Origin: Acidobacteriaceae bacterium
GTDB taxonomy: Bacteria; Acidobacteriota; Terriglobia; Terriglobales; Acidobacteriaceae
Length of the DNA stretch: 64,000 nt
Assembly (NCBI GenBank): GCA_003134995.1
Contig: PLDC01000018.1
Coordinates: 62,001-126,000 of the forward strand
Reading direction: 5' to 3'
Shown here: one piece after another, positions 25,612-36,200 of the stretch
Numbering within the stretch: position 1 is the first letter of the stretch
How the letters are laid out: each line of letters starts with the position of its first letter
The notes under the pieces: model-generated
Told to the model about the DNA's origin: nothing
The model's input: the letters and a program-made list of their open reading frames with translations, nothing else
The model's database searches: none
Made by a program: the position numbers and the translations under genes

Positions 25612-25797
25612 GCACTCGCGCGTGCTGCCAAGCAGCAGCATAGACGCGGGATGATGGCTGGTGGAGACGATGCGGAAGCGCTCCAGTCCGATGCGCAGCA
25701 GATGAACCGCCAGCCATGAGGCACACCTGCGAGGATCGAGGGCATGCTGCGGCCGGTTGCTCGCGCTGGGAACGCGGACGAACTCCTTGAGCTCGGC
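25612..25797 (-). pseudogene. Inverted fragment of an M20 peptidase gene
   Basis: Read on the minus strand it encodes ELKEFVRVPSASNRPQHALD and continues RRCASWLAVHLLRIGLERFR. The intact M20 gene at 27059 reads ELKDFVRFPSVSNQPQHARD and RRCASWLAKHLRSIGLERVR at the same place. The match covers about 60 codons (27105-27297 on the plus strand). The fragment has no proper start and loses similarity at both ends. It is a decayed partial paralogue lying in opposite orientation just before the HExxH-OmpA gene. Confidence 0.75.
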
Positions 25798-25819
25798 ACC
25801 GGCGTGCCGGAATCCATTT

Positions 25820-27016
25820 ATGACAAGTGCCGAACTCGAACTGGAAACCGAGCTTGAAGATTTGATGGGTGCTCTCGGAGGCAGCCATCCTGAATCTGAG
25901 GACGAATCGGAATTCGAAGGCGCCGCCCAACCCCCTCGCTGCACGCCGGTTGGTACGCAGGTAAGCGCCAATCACTTCACGTGTACCCCCATAGAGCAGG
26001 CGCTTGTCGCCACTACCCTTGGGAAGGGTTTCCCAGTCGCCGCTCTGCGCGAGGTAGTGAACTCGTCGGCAGCACGGGCGGTTATGCTGGCCGGGACGGC
26101 GGCATCTTCCCTGGATATAGCCAACCGCACTGCCGCCTCGCGAATCGCGTTCTGCTCAAGCTTCGGTGTCTTGCCTGATTTCGTGCCAGCCTGGCGAGCT
26201 ACCTTGCCAGGCCCAATGAAGTGGCGGGACCTCGGCGAGCTTATCGCAATCAGGCTTCGAAAAGCCGCCGCCATCCTCGATGGCGGATGCATTCGATATT
26301 TCTGTTGGGGAAACAAGGTGTACTGTCCGGACTGTACCGATCCACCACAGAAGTACGTCGCCTGCAGCAGTTTCAAGGGCCGCTATGTTATTTGTATCGG
26401 TCCGAGCTTCTGGAAGAGTTGGCTTGCGCGCAACGAGACTGGCAATGATCTGACCTTGCTTCACGAGTGCCTGCACATTGTTTTTCAAAGTTTTGTCGGA
26501 GACGTATTCCACGACATACAACAAACAGTTCTGAATCGTCCCATAGGCAACGCGTACTGTTATACAAAATTCGTTGCATGCATCAATCGCTTGCCTGCTC
26601 CCAGGTGGATGCTCCAACGCTGCACTGCCACCGGTCCATGCGCGCCGATGACCCTGGACAACTTCCGGTTTGGTGGCGAGGAACTACGGCCACAGCATAC
26701 GCCATTGATCAATCAGATCGCGCTCATGGCCGCTGCCAGCAGGGATACCTCCTGTCCGGTCGGTACCATTCTTGTGAAGGGCTTTACCGATTCCGTCGAA
26801 CACACGGTTGGCTACAACGTTGTATTGGGACTCAGGCGCGCGCTCTCCGTAAAAGATGGCATCACGGCTGCGATTCGAGCTTTGGATCCCGCCATCGCCG
26901 CCGCTGTGATATTCGTACCGACTACCTTCGGTGCTGCGCAACCGGTTGGGCCCAATGCGACTCCGGCCGGACGCGCCAAGAATCGCCGTGTAGAAGTCAC
27001 TCTGCAGCCAATCTGA
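25820..27016 (+). CDS. HExxH protein with C-terminal OmpA-like domain and acidic leader
   Basis: About 398 residues. ATG 25820 gives MTSAELELETELEDLMGALG, an acidic leader like those of the two bipartite proteins; further upstream codons are antisense to the M20 fragment, so they are not native. LTLLHECLHIVFQSFVGDVF has an HExxH zinc motif (residues 215-219). The C-terminal 90 residues read LVKGFTDSVEHTVGYNVVLG and end AGRAKNRRVEVTLQPI, the pattern of OmpA C-like peptidoglycan-binding domains. There is no signal peptide, so how it would reach peptidoglycan is unclear. A zinc peptidase or amidase-like role is inferred from the motif only. Confidence 0.72.
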   Translation: MTSAELELETELEDLMGALGGSHPESEDESEFEGAAQPPRCTPVGTQVSANHFTCTPIEQALVATTLGKGFPVAALREVVNSSAARAVMLAGTAASSLDIANRTAASRIAFCSSFGVLPDFVPAWRATLPGPMKWRDLGELIAIRLRKAAAILDGGCIRYFCWGNKVYCPDCTDPPQKYVACSSFKGRYVICIGPSFWKSWLARNETGNDLTLLHECLHIVFQSFVGDVFHDIQQTVLNRPIGNAYCYTKFVACINRLPAPRWMLQRCTATGPCAPMTLDNFRFGGEELRPQHTPLINQIALMAAASRDTSCPVGTILVKGFTDSVEHTVGYNVVLGLRRALSVKDGITAAIRALDPAIAAAVIFVPTTFGAAQPVGPNATPAGRAKNRRVEVTLQPI

Positions 27017-27058
27017 CGGGATCTCCACGCGCCCGCCAGCCAATTTTCAAGAGGAACC

Positions 27059-28480
27059 GTGGGCCTAAGACGCGCTATCGAATACGCACGCTCCCACCGG
27101 CAGAGGTTCGTCTCCGAACTCAAGGACTTCGTCCGCTTCCCCAGCGTGAGCAACCAGCCACAACACGCCCGCGATGTTCGGCGCTGCGCTAGCTGGCTGG
27201 CCAAGCATTTGCGCAGCATTGGATTGGAACGCGTTCGCATCATCTCCACAAGCCGCCATCCTGTCGTCTATGCGGCATGGCAACACGCGCAGGGGCGGCC
27301 CACGCTTCTTATCTATGGACATTACGACGTCCAACCACCCGAGCCACTCAGCGAATGGCGCACTCCGCCCTTCGAGCCTGTGGTGCGCGATAATAATCTT
27401 TATGGCAGAGGCGCCTGCGACGACAAAGGCCAACTCTTCACTCATGTGAAGGCGCTCGAATCATATTTGAAGACGGAACGGACGCTGCCCGTGAATGTGA
27501 AGTGCATTTTCGAAGGAGAAGAAGAACTTGGAGGCAGTCCGGGGCTCGAGACTTTTGTGAAAAAGAATCAATCGGCGTTGCGCGCAGATGCCGCGCTGAT
27601 GTCCGACACGCGAATGCTGGGGCCCGGCCGCCCGGCCCTGGGATATGCCCAGAGAGGGAACATCCGGTTCGAAGTAGAGGTTCGCGGGCCGCGGCAGGAT
27701 TTGCATTCCGGCAATTTCGGAGGCGCGGTTCACAATCCGCTGCAGGCGCTTTGCGAGATCATCGCCGGCCTGCACGACTCCGATGGGCGGGTGACCATCT
27801 CCGGCTTCTACGACAAGGTGCGTGAGTGGAGCGCTGAAGAGCGTGAGTACATGCAGAAGACGGGCCCGAAAGACGCGGACATCCTGCGCGATGCCGGTGT
27901 TCCCAAAGAATGGGGCGAAACCGGCTACAGCCTCTATGAACGCATTACTATCCGCCCTGCGCTCACGTTGAATGGCATTACCGGCGGCTACCAGGGGACT
28001 GGGATCAAGACCGTGATTCCCGCGCGGGCGCTCGCGAAGATCAGCATTCGAATCGTTCCTGACCAGAACCCGCTCGAGATCGATAAACTTTTTCGCCAGC
28101 ACATCGCTCGGGTTGCGCCTTCTACTGTGAGCGTCAGAGTGAGAACCCTGGCTGCTTCCAATCCCGCTTTGGTGAACCGAAATCATCCCGCTCTGCGGGC
28201 AGCGGCTTTTGCGTATCAGAAAGGTTTTGGAGCGACGCCGGTATTCTTGCGCTCCGGGGGGTCGGTGCCGGCAGCGAGCATTTTCCAGAAGACTCTTGGA
28301 ATCCCGACAGTCTTGATGGGCTTCGCACTTCCGGACGATCAGCTTCACGCGCCCAACGAGAAATTCCATCTGCCGAACTTCTTTCGCGGCATCGAGACGT
28401 CAATCTGGTATTTGGCAGCGGCCGCAAAGCTCGGAAAAGTTGGAGAAGAAGCCGCATCGCAGAAAGAGTGGCGAGCATGA
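27059..28480 (+). CDS. M20 family dipeptidase/metallopeptidase
   Basis: 473 residues of the M20 (carnosinase/CNDP-like) family. Metal-site motifs occur in order: LLIYGHYDVQPPEPL, GRGACDDKGQ, IFEGEEELGG, an Asp in ALMSDTRML, and a His near the end in DDQLHAPNEKFHLPNFF. The lid domain carries GYAQRGNIRFEVEVRGPRQD followed by LHSGNFGGAVHNPL, typical of dipeptidases. It would cleave di- or short peptides in the cytoplasm; no signal peptide. GTG start with AAGAGGAA upstream, 42 bases after the OmpA-like gene; its stop overlaps the amidohydrolase start. An inverted fragment of a paralogue lies at 25.6 kb. Confidence 0.9.
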   Translation: MGLRRAIEYARSHRQRFVSELKDFVRFPSVSNQPQHARDVRRCASWLAKHLRSIGLERVRIISTSRHPVVYAAWQHAQGRPTLLIYGHYDVQPPEPLSEWRTPPFEPVVRDNNLYGRGACDDKGQLFTHVKALESYLKTERTLPVNVKCIFEGEEELGGSPGLETFVKKNQSALRADAALMSDTRMLGPGRPALGYAQRGNIRFEVEVRGPRQDLHSGNFGGAVHNPLQALCEIIAGLHDSDGRVTISGFYDKVREWSAEEREYMQKTGPKDADILRDAGVPKEWGETGYSLYERITIRPALTLNGITGGYQGTGIKTVIPARALAKISIRIVPDQNPLEIDKLFRQHIARVAPSTVSVRVRTLAASNPALVNRNHPALRAAAFAYQKGFGATPVFLRSGGSVPAASIFQKTLGIPTVLMGFALPDDQLHAPNEKFHLPNFFRGIETSIWYLAAAAKLGKVGEEAASQKEWRA

Positions 28481-29331
28481 TCGTCGATTGCCATTGCCAC
28501 GCCGGGAAAGGCGACGGCATGACCGCCCCCTGGAATACCGACGCGCCCATTGAACCGTATTTGCGGCGCGCGCGCAAGGCAGGAATCGATAAGACGGTCG
28601 TGTTTGCTCCATTCCACAGCAACTACGACGAGGCCAACCGGCAGGTCGCGCGTATTGTGGCCCGCTTTCGCGATCGGCTGATTGGCTTTGCCTTCGTTCA
28701 TGCCACGCGCGATGCCGGCCGCATCTTCAGCATGGTGGAACGCGCGCGCAAGTGGGGGTTTCGCGGCATCAAGTGCCACGGGTTTCAAGCCATGCCAACG
28801 CGCGAACTCTGCGAGGCCGCCCGCGCCTTCCGGATGCCGTTGCTGGCAGACGTGGTCGGACGCGCGGAAGTGGTGGACCTGCTCGCCTCCCAGTTTCCAG
28901 ATGTGAACTTCATCATTCCTCACTTGGGCAGCTTCGCCGATGACTGGCGGGCACATCAGCGCGTAATCGACCAGCTCGTGCGCTATCCCAACGTCTATAC
29001 CGATACTTCGGGTGTGCGGCGCTTTGATTACATCGTGGAAGCGATCAAGCGGGCGGGGCCGCGAAAAGTTTTATTTGGCTCCGATGGACCGTGGCTGCAT
29101 CCCGGCTTGGAGCTGCACAAAGTTCGTTTGCTGGGCTTGCCGCCGGATCAAGAGGCCCTGATCTTAGGCGGCAACATCCTACGGCTACTGCGCCAGGTGC
29201 GATCGGAAGCAGATCCTAAAGACATCAGGCGGGCAAGGCGGGAGCGCTCATCATCGGCTGGCGCAGGCGTGCAGGCGATCGAAGCCAGCAGTTCACTGCC
29301 ACCGGGAACACAACCTGAATACGAATTGTAG
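28477..29331 (+). CDS. Amidohydrolase (TIM-barrel metal-dependent hydrolase)
   Basis: About 284 residues of the amidohydrolase-2 family. Metal ligands are visible as DCHCHAG at the N-terminus, IIPHLGSF in the middle and LFGSDGPWLHPGL near the end, followed by the usual ILGGNILRLL closing helix. Members hydrolyse or decarboxylate cyclic and aromatic acids or amides. ATG 28477 overlaps the M20 stop (ATGA), so the two are translationally coupled; the frame opens slightly earlier but homology starts at MIVDCHCH. A C-terminal extension of about 45 residues past the barrel ends in PEYEL, reminiscent of the acidic tags elsewhere in this run. Confidence 0.88.
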   Translation: MIVDCHCHAGKGDGMTAPWNTDAPIEPYLRRARKAGIDKTVVFAPFHSNYDEANRQVARIVARFRDRLIGFAFVHATRDAGRIFSMVERARKWGFRGIKCHGFQAMPTRELCEAARAFRMPLLADVVGRAEVVDLLASQFPDVNFIIPHLGSFADDWRAHQRVIDQLVRYPNVYTDTSGVRRFDYIVEAIKRAGPRKVLFGSDGPWLHPGLELHKVRLLGLPPDQEALILGGNILRLLRQVRSEADPKDIRRARRERSSSAGAGVQAIEASSSLPPGTQPEYEL

Positions 29332-29347
29332 GCAATTACAGAGGACT

Positions 29348-29788
29348 CTAGCGGATACCACCGGATGCCCGGTGTTCGCTGGATAGAACTCCCAACTCCA
29401 GAAGCTGCGCCACCATTGCAGCCCGCGATCCCACCCCGAGCTTGGCGAAGATGCGCCGCAGGTGCGTGCACACCGTCCACGAACTGATGTTGAGAACATC
29501 CGCAATAACCTTGTTGGGATGCCCCTTCGCAACCATGCGCACGATTTCCTGCTCGCGCGGGCTGAGTTGAACGCGGTTGCGGTTGGGCATGCGCAGAAGC
29601 AGGTAGCGCGAGCCATCCACTTCGGTATCGATCAGTACCTCTTCCGAGGAGTTCCCGCCGCCGGAATCGACGCTTCCTGCGGCGAGCGTTTCGATTAATT
29701 GCGCGAAGGTTCGCGTTACCGCATCGGCAGGGGCATGCTTGGACTCGACGGTGGCGTCGATAGCGATTAGGGAGGGGCTGGTGCGCAT
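29348..29788 (-). CDS. LuxR-type helix-turn-helix regulator
   Basis: About 146 residues. The C-terminal 65 form a GerE/LuxR DNA-binding domain: LSPREQEIVRMVAKGHPNKV, IADVLNISSWTVCTHLRRIF and AKLGVGSRAAMVAQLLELG. The N-terminal part is not a receiver or autoinducer domain that I recognise. ATG 29788 is chosen because GGAG lies 8 bases upstream; the frame extends to 29890. It converges on the amidohydrolase gene, 16 bases apart, and could regulate the 17.5-29.3 kb run or the large secreted protein; neither is shown. Confidence 0.82.
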   Translation of the reverse strand: MRTSPSLIAIDATVESKHAPADAVTRTFAQLIETLAAGSVDSGGGNSSEEVLIDTEVDGSRYLLLRMPNRNRVQLSPREQEIVRMVAKGHPNKVIADVLNISSWTVCTHLRRIFAKLGVGSRAAMVAQLLELGVLSSEHRASGGIR

Positions 29789-30269
29789 GGGTAGTTCTCC
29801 ATCTGCAATGGAGCAGGAATCCATTGTCTGACGTTGTGCAGGCGCCACCGCAACGGAGGAACTCCCCTCCTGGGCGCCATCCCGCGGCACTTGTCGCTTT
29901 TCTTGATAGTGTTCCTGCAGCTATTTTCGTTGCAAAAGAAATCTGCGAGTTGGGGAAAGATATGACCGGCAGCGTATCAAAAACAGTCCCTTCTTCAAGC
30001 GACGCGCAAACTGGGTAACTTGCGCGACGGACCGCGACTGTATTTTTCGCTGCTCAGCCTTCCAGGTGAACTCCGATTGCCAGAGACTTTAACCCTTCTG
30101 AGCTTTTCTGAGCGGAGCAGTCAAGTTCTGTTACGAAATCCGAACAAGCAGTGAACGACATCCGCAAGGTGCCAGGTCGAGGCAGGTTAAGTGCCAAAAC
30201 CGGCTTTCGTGTGAGATAATCTAGGCCTCCCCTTTGTTCTGGATTTCACTCAACATGGTCTAGGGATAC
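29789..30269. other. Intergenic region between LuxR gene and large secreted protein
   Basis: About 480 bases without a supported gene. A GATAAT near 30217 could be a -10 box for the downstream gene, but no good -35 is seen at 16-18 bases. AGGGA at 30263 may be the ribosome-binding site of the GTG at 30270. Nothing else was recognised. Confidence 0.4.
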
Positions 30270-33200
30270 GTGCGCTTCACTTCGAACCACATCCTGTCTG
30301 GTTTGCCCCAACACTCTCTCTTAAGGTCGAGTGCGCTCACCTGTGTGTGGCTGTCAGCGAGCCTTGTTTTACTCTTTAGCCTTCCTGCTCTGGCCGGAAC
30401 TCCCGCGGTGACGCTATCGCCGACCAGCCTGACCTTCAGCACCCAGCTACGGAACACAACCAGTCCGGCTCAGGCGATCACTCTCACTAACACGGGCACG
30501 GCTACCCTGACGATTACCAGCGTCAAGAGCAGCAACAGCGATTTTTCGCAAACCAATACTTGTGGATCGAGCGTCGCGGCTGGAGCGAGTTGCACAATCT
30601 CAGTCTCCTTTACCCCCGTGGCCAACGGAACGGTGAGCGCCACCCTTACGATTACGGACAACGCCGCCGGAAGCCCGCAAACAGTCAGCTTGACCGGCAC
30701 TGGGACCATCGTCAGCTTGTCTCCGGGCAGCGTAAATTTCGGCAACCAGACGGTCGGAACATCGAGCCCGGCGCAAGTCATCACTCTCTCAAACGTGGGC
30801 CAAGCCGCGGTGAAAATTTCAGCGATCACCATACAGGGAGCGAACCCGTCAGATTTCTCCGAAACCAACGGCTGCGCAAGCGTCGTCGCGGGCGGCACCT
30901 GCTCCATCAACGTTTCTTTCACTCCTGCGGCTACCGGAACGTTCACGGGAACCGTGAATGTCAGCTTCAATTCCTCGACAGTGCCGCCGGTGCCAGCGAC
31001 GCTTGCGGGCACAGGGGTCGCGCCCGTCGTATCGCTCTCACCCACCAGTTTGACGTTCGCTTCTCAGTCCGTGGGCACGACCAGTCCCGCCCAGGTAGTC
31101 ACACTCACCAACTCCGGGAGCGCAGCGCTCACCGTCTCTTCGATTGCTGCCAGCGCTGAGTTCGCCGAGACCAACACGTGCGGGTCATCCGTTGCGGCTG
31201 GAGCAGGTTGCAGCATTAGCGTCACATTCACGCCGACGGCTAGCGGAACTCAGACGGGCAGCATTTCCATCGTGGATAACGCCGCCGGCAGTCCGCAGAT
31301 TGTTAGTCTTACTGGCACAGGCTCAAGTACTCCGGCAGTCAGTTTTTCACCGTCCAGCCTGGCCTTCAGCAGCCAGCCTCTGCACACGATCAGCGCGGCG
31401 CAGAATATTACTCTCACCAACACCGGTGGATCTGCGTTGACGATTACCAGCATTACAATCGTCGGCACAAACAGCGGCGATTTCCTGCAGAGCAATACCT
31501 GCGGCAGTTCGGTAGCGGCCGGAGCTGCTTGTACGATAAGCGTTCAATTTCAGCCCACAGCCACGGGCACGCGCACCGCTTCGGTATCGGTGACGGATAA
31601 TGCGACCGGAAGCCCGCAGTCAGCCGGACTATCGGGCATCGCTCCCGACCCTCTTCCTTATGTGCAGGCGCCTTCAGTCCCAACGGCTGTGGCGCCGGGA
31701 AGTTCGGGTTTCACCTTGACGCTGAATGGCGCCCAATTTGTTCCCGGCTCGTCGGTGCTCTTCAACGGCAGCGCGCGTGCGACTACATTCGTAAACCAAA
31801 ATCAGATTAAGGCAACGCTCCTGTCTTCCGATGTCGCGACCGCCGGAACTACCCAGTTGGTCGTCACGAATCCTAGCCCCGGGGGCGGGACTTCGAATTC
31901 ACAACCGTTCGAAATTACCAATCCCATTTCCACGGTTTCAATGAGCGGCAGTACTCTCGCTGTGGGCGTGGATCCACGCGGCATCGCGGTCGCCAATTTC
32001 GCTGGCGATAACAACGTTGGCACTCCGGGGATTGCCGTCGTGAACCGCGGCTCCAATGCGGTTTCAATATTGCTGGGGAACGGCAACGGTACATTTTCTA
32101 ACGCGGCCAACTATGCAACCGACGTTGATCCCATCGCGTTAGCTGTCGGCGATTTCAATGGAGACGGCATACCCGACTTGGTGACGGCCAACCGCGCTTC
32201 CTACACGATTTCCATTCTGTTGGGCAACGGCGACGGCACGTTCCAGAGCCATGTGGATTATCCGGCCGGTACCGAACCAATGGCAGTCGTGGTCGGGGAT
32301 TTCAACGGCGACGGTTATTTGGACGTGGCTGAGGTCAACAGCGCCGACAATACTCTTGCTGTTTATCTCGGCGTGGGCAATGGCACGCTTCAGCCTGCAG
32401 TAATTTACGCGGTCGGGTCGGACCCCATCGCAATCGTCACCGGCGACTTCAACGGAGACGGCATTCTGGATATTGCGGTGGCTAATTCGGGGTCCGACAA
32501 CGTCGCAGTTCTCTTCGGGAATGGAAACGGAACATTTCAAAGCGCGGTTTATTACTCCACTGGGTCGGACCCCGACGGATTGTTCACGGCCGATCTCAAC
32601 GGAGATGGCAAGCTCGACCTCGTCGTCGCGAACAACGGAAGCAACACGATTTCGGTGCTGTTAAATAGCGGCAATGGAACATTTGCTCCGAACGTTGCTT
32701 ACGCCGTTGGAACGCTGCCGTTTGCCATCAGCGGGGGCGATTTCTTCGGCAATGGAATGATCGATATCGCTGTCGTTAACAATGGAGGCAATACCGTTTC
32801 CATTGTGCCCGGCAACGGAAATGGAACATTCAATGCGGCTGGGACATTCACCTTTGCCACCGGGAACGAGCCTATCGGCATAGCGGTGGGCGATTTTAAT
32901 CTGGACGGCAGGGCCGACCTGGTGGTCTCGAATTCGGAAGACAATACCATCTCGGTGTTGATGCAAGTGCCCGCCGCCACGCTTTCGACTAGCAGCCTGG
33001 CATTTGGTTCAGAGAATACCGGCAGCAGCAGCGCTCCACAAACGGTAGTGTTGACGAACAGCGGCAGCGCAAGTCTTTCGATCACCAGCATTGCGGTCAC
33101 AGGTGCGAGCAGCTCCCAGTTTCTCGAGACGAATAACTGCGGCGGCGTTCTTGCCGCGGGCAGCAACTGCACGGTCAGTGTGACTTTTGTGCCGACGGTT

Positions 33201-36200
33201 TCCGGAACGGCTTCGGCCGCGGTCACGATTACAGATAATGCAGCCGGGAGCCCGCAGACCGTTAGCCTGCTTGGAACAGGCGTTGCGCCGGCCGTACTGC
33301 TGTCTCCCACCAACCTCACTTTCGCTTCGCAGATCGTGGGTACGACGAGCCCCGCGCAAACTGTCACGCTCACGAATTCAGGAAGCGCAGCGCTGGCCAT
33401 TACTTCGATTACTGCCAGCGCCGAGTATGCTCAGACAAATACGTGCGGCACATCAGTTGCAGCCGGCGCGGCCTGCAGCATCAGCGTCACATTCACACCG
33501 ACGGCGACCGGCACTCAGACCGGGACCGTCACCATCGTGGACAACGCCGGCAGTTCGCAAGTTGTGAATCTTACGGGCTCAGGCTCCGGTGCGCCGGCCG
33601 TCAGTTTGTCGCCGGCGTCGCTCACGTTCAGCAGTCAGGCCGTCGATACGACGAGTGCGGCACAAACGTTCACGCTCACGAATACCGGCAGCGGGCCGCT
33701 TACCATCATTAGTGTGGCCACTACCGGCAGCTATTCCCAGACGAATACGTGTGGAACCTCCGTGGCAGCGGGGGTGAATTGCACGATCAGCGTCTTCTTT
33801 ACTCCCACCGCGACCGGAACACAGAGCGGAACCGTAGTTGTCGCAGACAACGCGTCCAATAGCCCGCAGACCGTGACCATGGCCGGAACTGGCGCAACCG
33901 ACGCCGTTGCCCTATCGCCGACCAGCCTGAGCTTCGGCAACCAGGCAGTAAATACGAGCAGCACGACGAAAGCCATCAAACTTACCAACAACACCGGCGG
34001 TAAGCTGACAATCTCTAAGATCGCAGCTTCCGCTAATTATTCTGAGACCAATACTTGTGGTACCGGCGGCGGGGCAGGTGGAACCTGCAGCATCATCGTC
34101 ACATTTACGCCGACCACTACCGGCACTTTGCCCGGGACCATTACCATCACCGATAGCGCCACCAACAGCCCGCAAACCGTGCCGTTAAGCGGAACCGGTA
34201 TTGCGGCCAGCGTTGTCTTCTCGCCTAGCAGCCTGACCTTTGCCGATCAGACCGTTGGCACGTCCAGCGCTGCATCGGTGGTAACGCTAAGCAACACAGG
34301 CACCGCCGTATTGACTATCAGCAGCGTCGCCATTACCGGAACGAATAGCGGCGACTACTCGCAAACGAATAACTGCGGCGGAACGGTCGCAGCCGGCGGA
34401 TCCTGCGCCATCAGCGCGGTCTTCACCCCTACCGCCGCAGGCACTCGTAGCGCCAGCATTACCGTGACCGATAGCGCGAGCGGCAGCCCGCAGAGCATCC
34501 CGCTTGGTGGGACTGGCGTTGCGCCGGTCATCGGCCTGGCGCCCACCAGCGTTTCGTTTGCGAACCAGGCCGTTGGCACAACCAGCGCCGCGAGCACTGA
34601 GACGCTCAGCAACTCAGGCAGCGCGACCTTGACGATCAGCAGCATCAGCATCACGGGAACAAATAGCGGCGATTTCGCCGAGACCAACAACTGCGGGAGT
34701 TCGCTCGCGGCGGCTACGAGTTGCGCGATCAGCGTTACCTTTAGTCCCACTGCGTCCGGGACGCGGCAGGCCAGCATCTCCGTGTCCGACAATTCCGCGG
34801 GCAGTCCGCAAACCGTGGCGCTCACAGGCACGGGAACCGCGCCCGCTGTCAGCTTTAGCGCTTCTACGATCACATTTGGCGGTCAAGCCGTGGGTAGCAG
34901 CAGTCCGCCCAGCGGCGTCAGCCTGTTCAACACTGGCAATGCTCTGTTATCCATTTCGAGCATCACGATCACAGGCGCGAATGCGGGCGACTTTTCCCAG
35001 ACCAACACCTGCGGAGTTTCAGTAGCGGCCGGGGGCAGCTGCAACATTAATGTTGTCTTCACTCCAACTGCTTCCGGAACGCGCACCGCGACGGTCTCTA
35101 TCGCGGACAATGTGACGGGAAGTCCGCAATCGATCAGCCTCACGGGAACCGGAACAACGGGCGGCCCTGCTGCCACAATTTCGCCATTGAGCCTGACATT
35201 CGCATCGCAGAATCTCCTAACCACCAGCGCGGCCCAAACCGTGACGCTTACCAATACCGGTGCAGCCGCGATGAGTATCACCAGCATCGTTGCCAGCGGT
35301 GATTATGCGCAGACCAACAATTGCGGCGCTTCACTGGCCGCTGCGGCCAAGTGTACGATCAACATTACGTTCAGCCCATCGTGGACTGGAAGCCGCGCCG
35401 GCTACATCACCTTCAGCGACAATGATCCATCGACCTTGCAAACCGTAACGTTGAATGGCACGGGCGCTTCGCCGAGCAGCACAGTTTCGATAAGTCCGCT
35501 GCAAGCTTCCGTTACTCCTGGGCAGAGTACGCAATTCTCCGCTTCCATCAGCGGTGTGGCCAGTTCTAATGTCACCTGGGCAGTGGATGGAATTACTGGA
35601 GGCAACGGTTCGGTGGGGACGATTTCCTCCGGCCTCTATACGGCGCCCAGTGCGGCGGGTTCGCACGTTGTCACTGCCACCAGCACGGCCAACACAACGC
35701 AGAGCGCAAGCGTGCCCGTCATCGTGACCTCGTACGCAGGCACTTTCGTCTATCACAACGATAACGGGCGCACCGGGCAAAACCTGGATGAAACTGTGCT
35801 CACCACCGGCAATGTCAACGAAACGCAGTTCGGAAAACTCTTTAGCTGTCCCGTGGATGGCCAGATCTACGGCGAGCCGCTTTATGTTCAAGGCGTCAGC
35901 TTCCCCGGCAATAGCAGCGTTCCAGCGGGAACGTATAACGTCGTGTATGTGGCGACGGAAAACGACAGCCTCTACGCTTTCGACGCCGACGGCGCTGGCT
36001 GCACCCAACTATGGCAAGTAAGCTTTCTCACAAACGGGGCCCAGACGCTGAACACGAACGACATCGGTGGCTGCGCCAATATTTCGCCGAAGGTGGGAAT
36101 CACCTCTACTCCGGTCATCGATCCCGCACTGAATGAAATTTTTGTTCTGGCCCGGACCAAGACAGGCTCCAGCGGCAACTACACTTACTATCAAACCCTG

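Noticed and set aside
25757..25819. Upstream start for the HExxH-OmpA protein
   Set aside because: Those codons are antisense to the inverted M20 fragment and not part of the protein.
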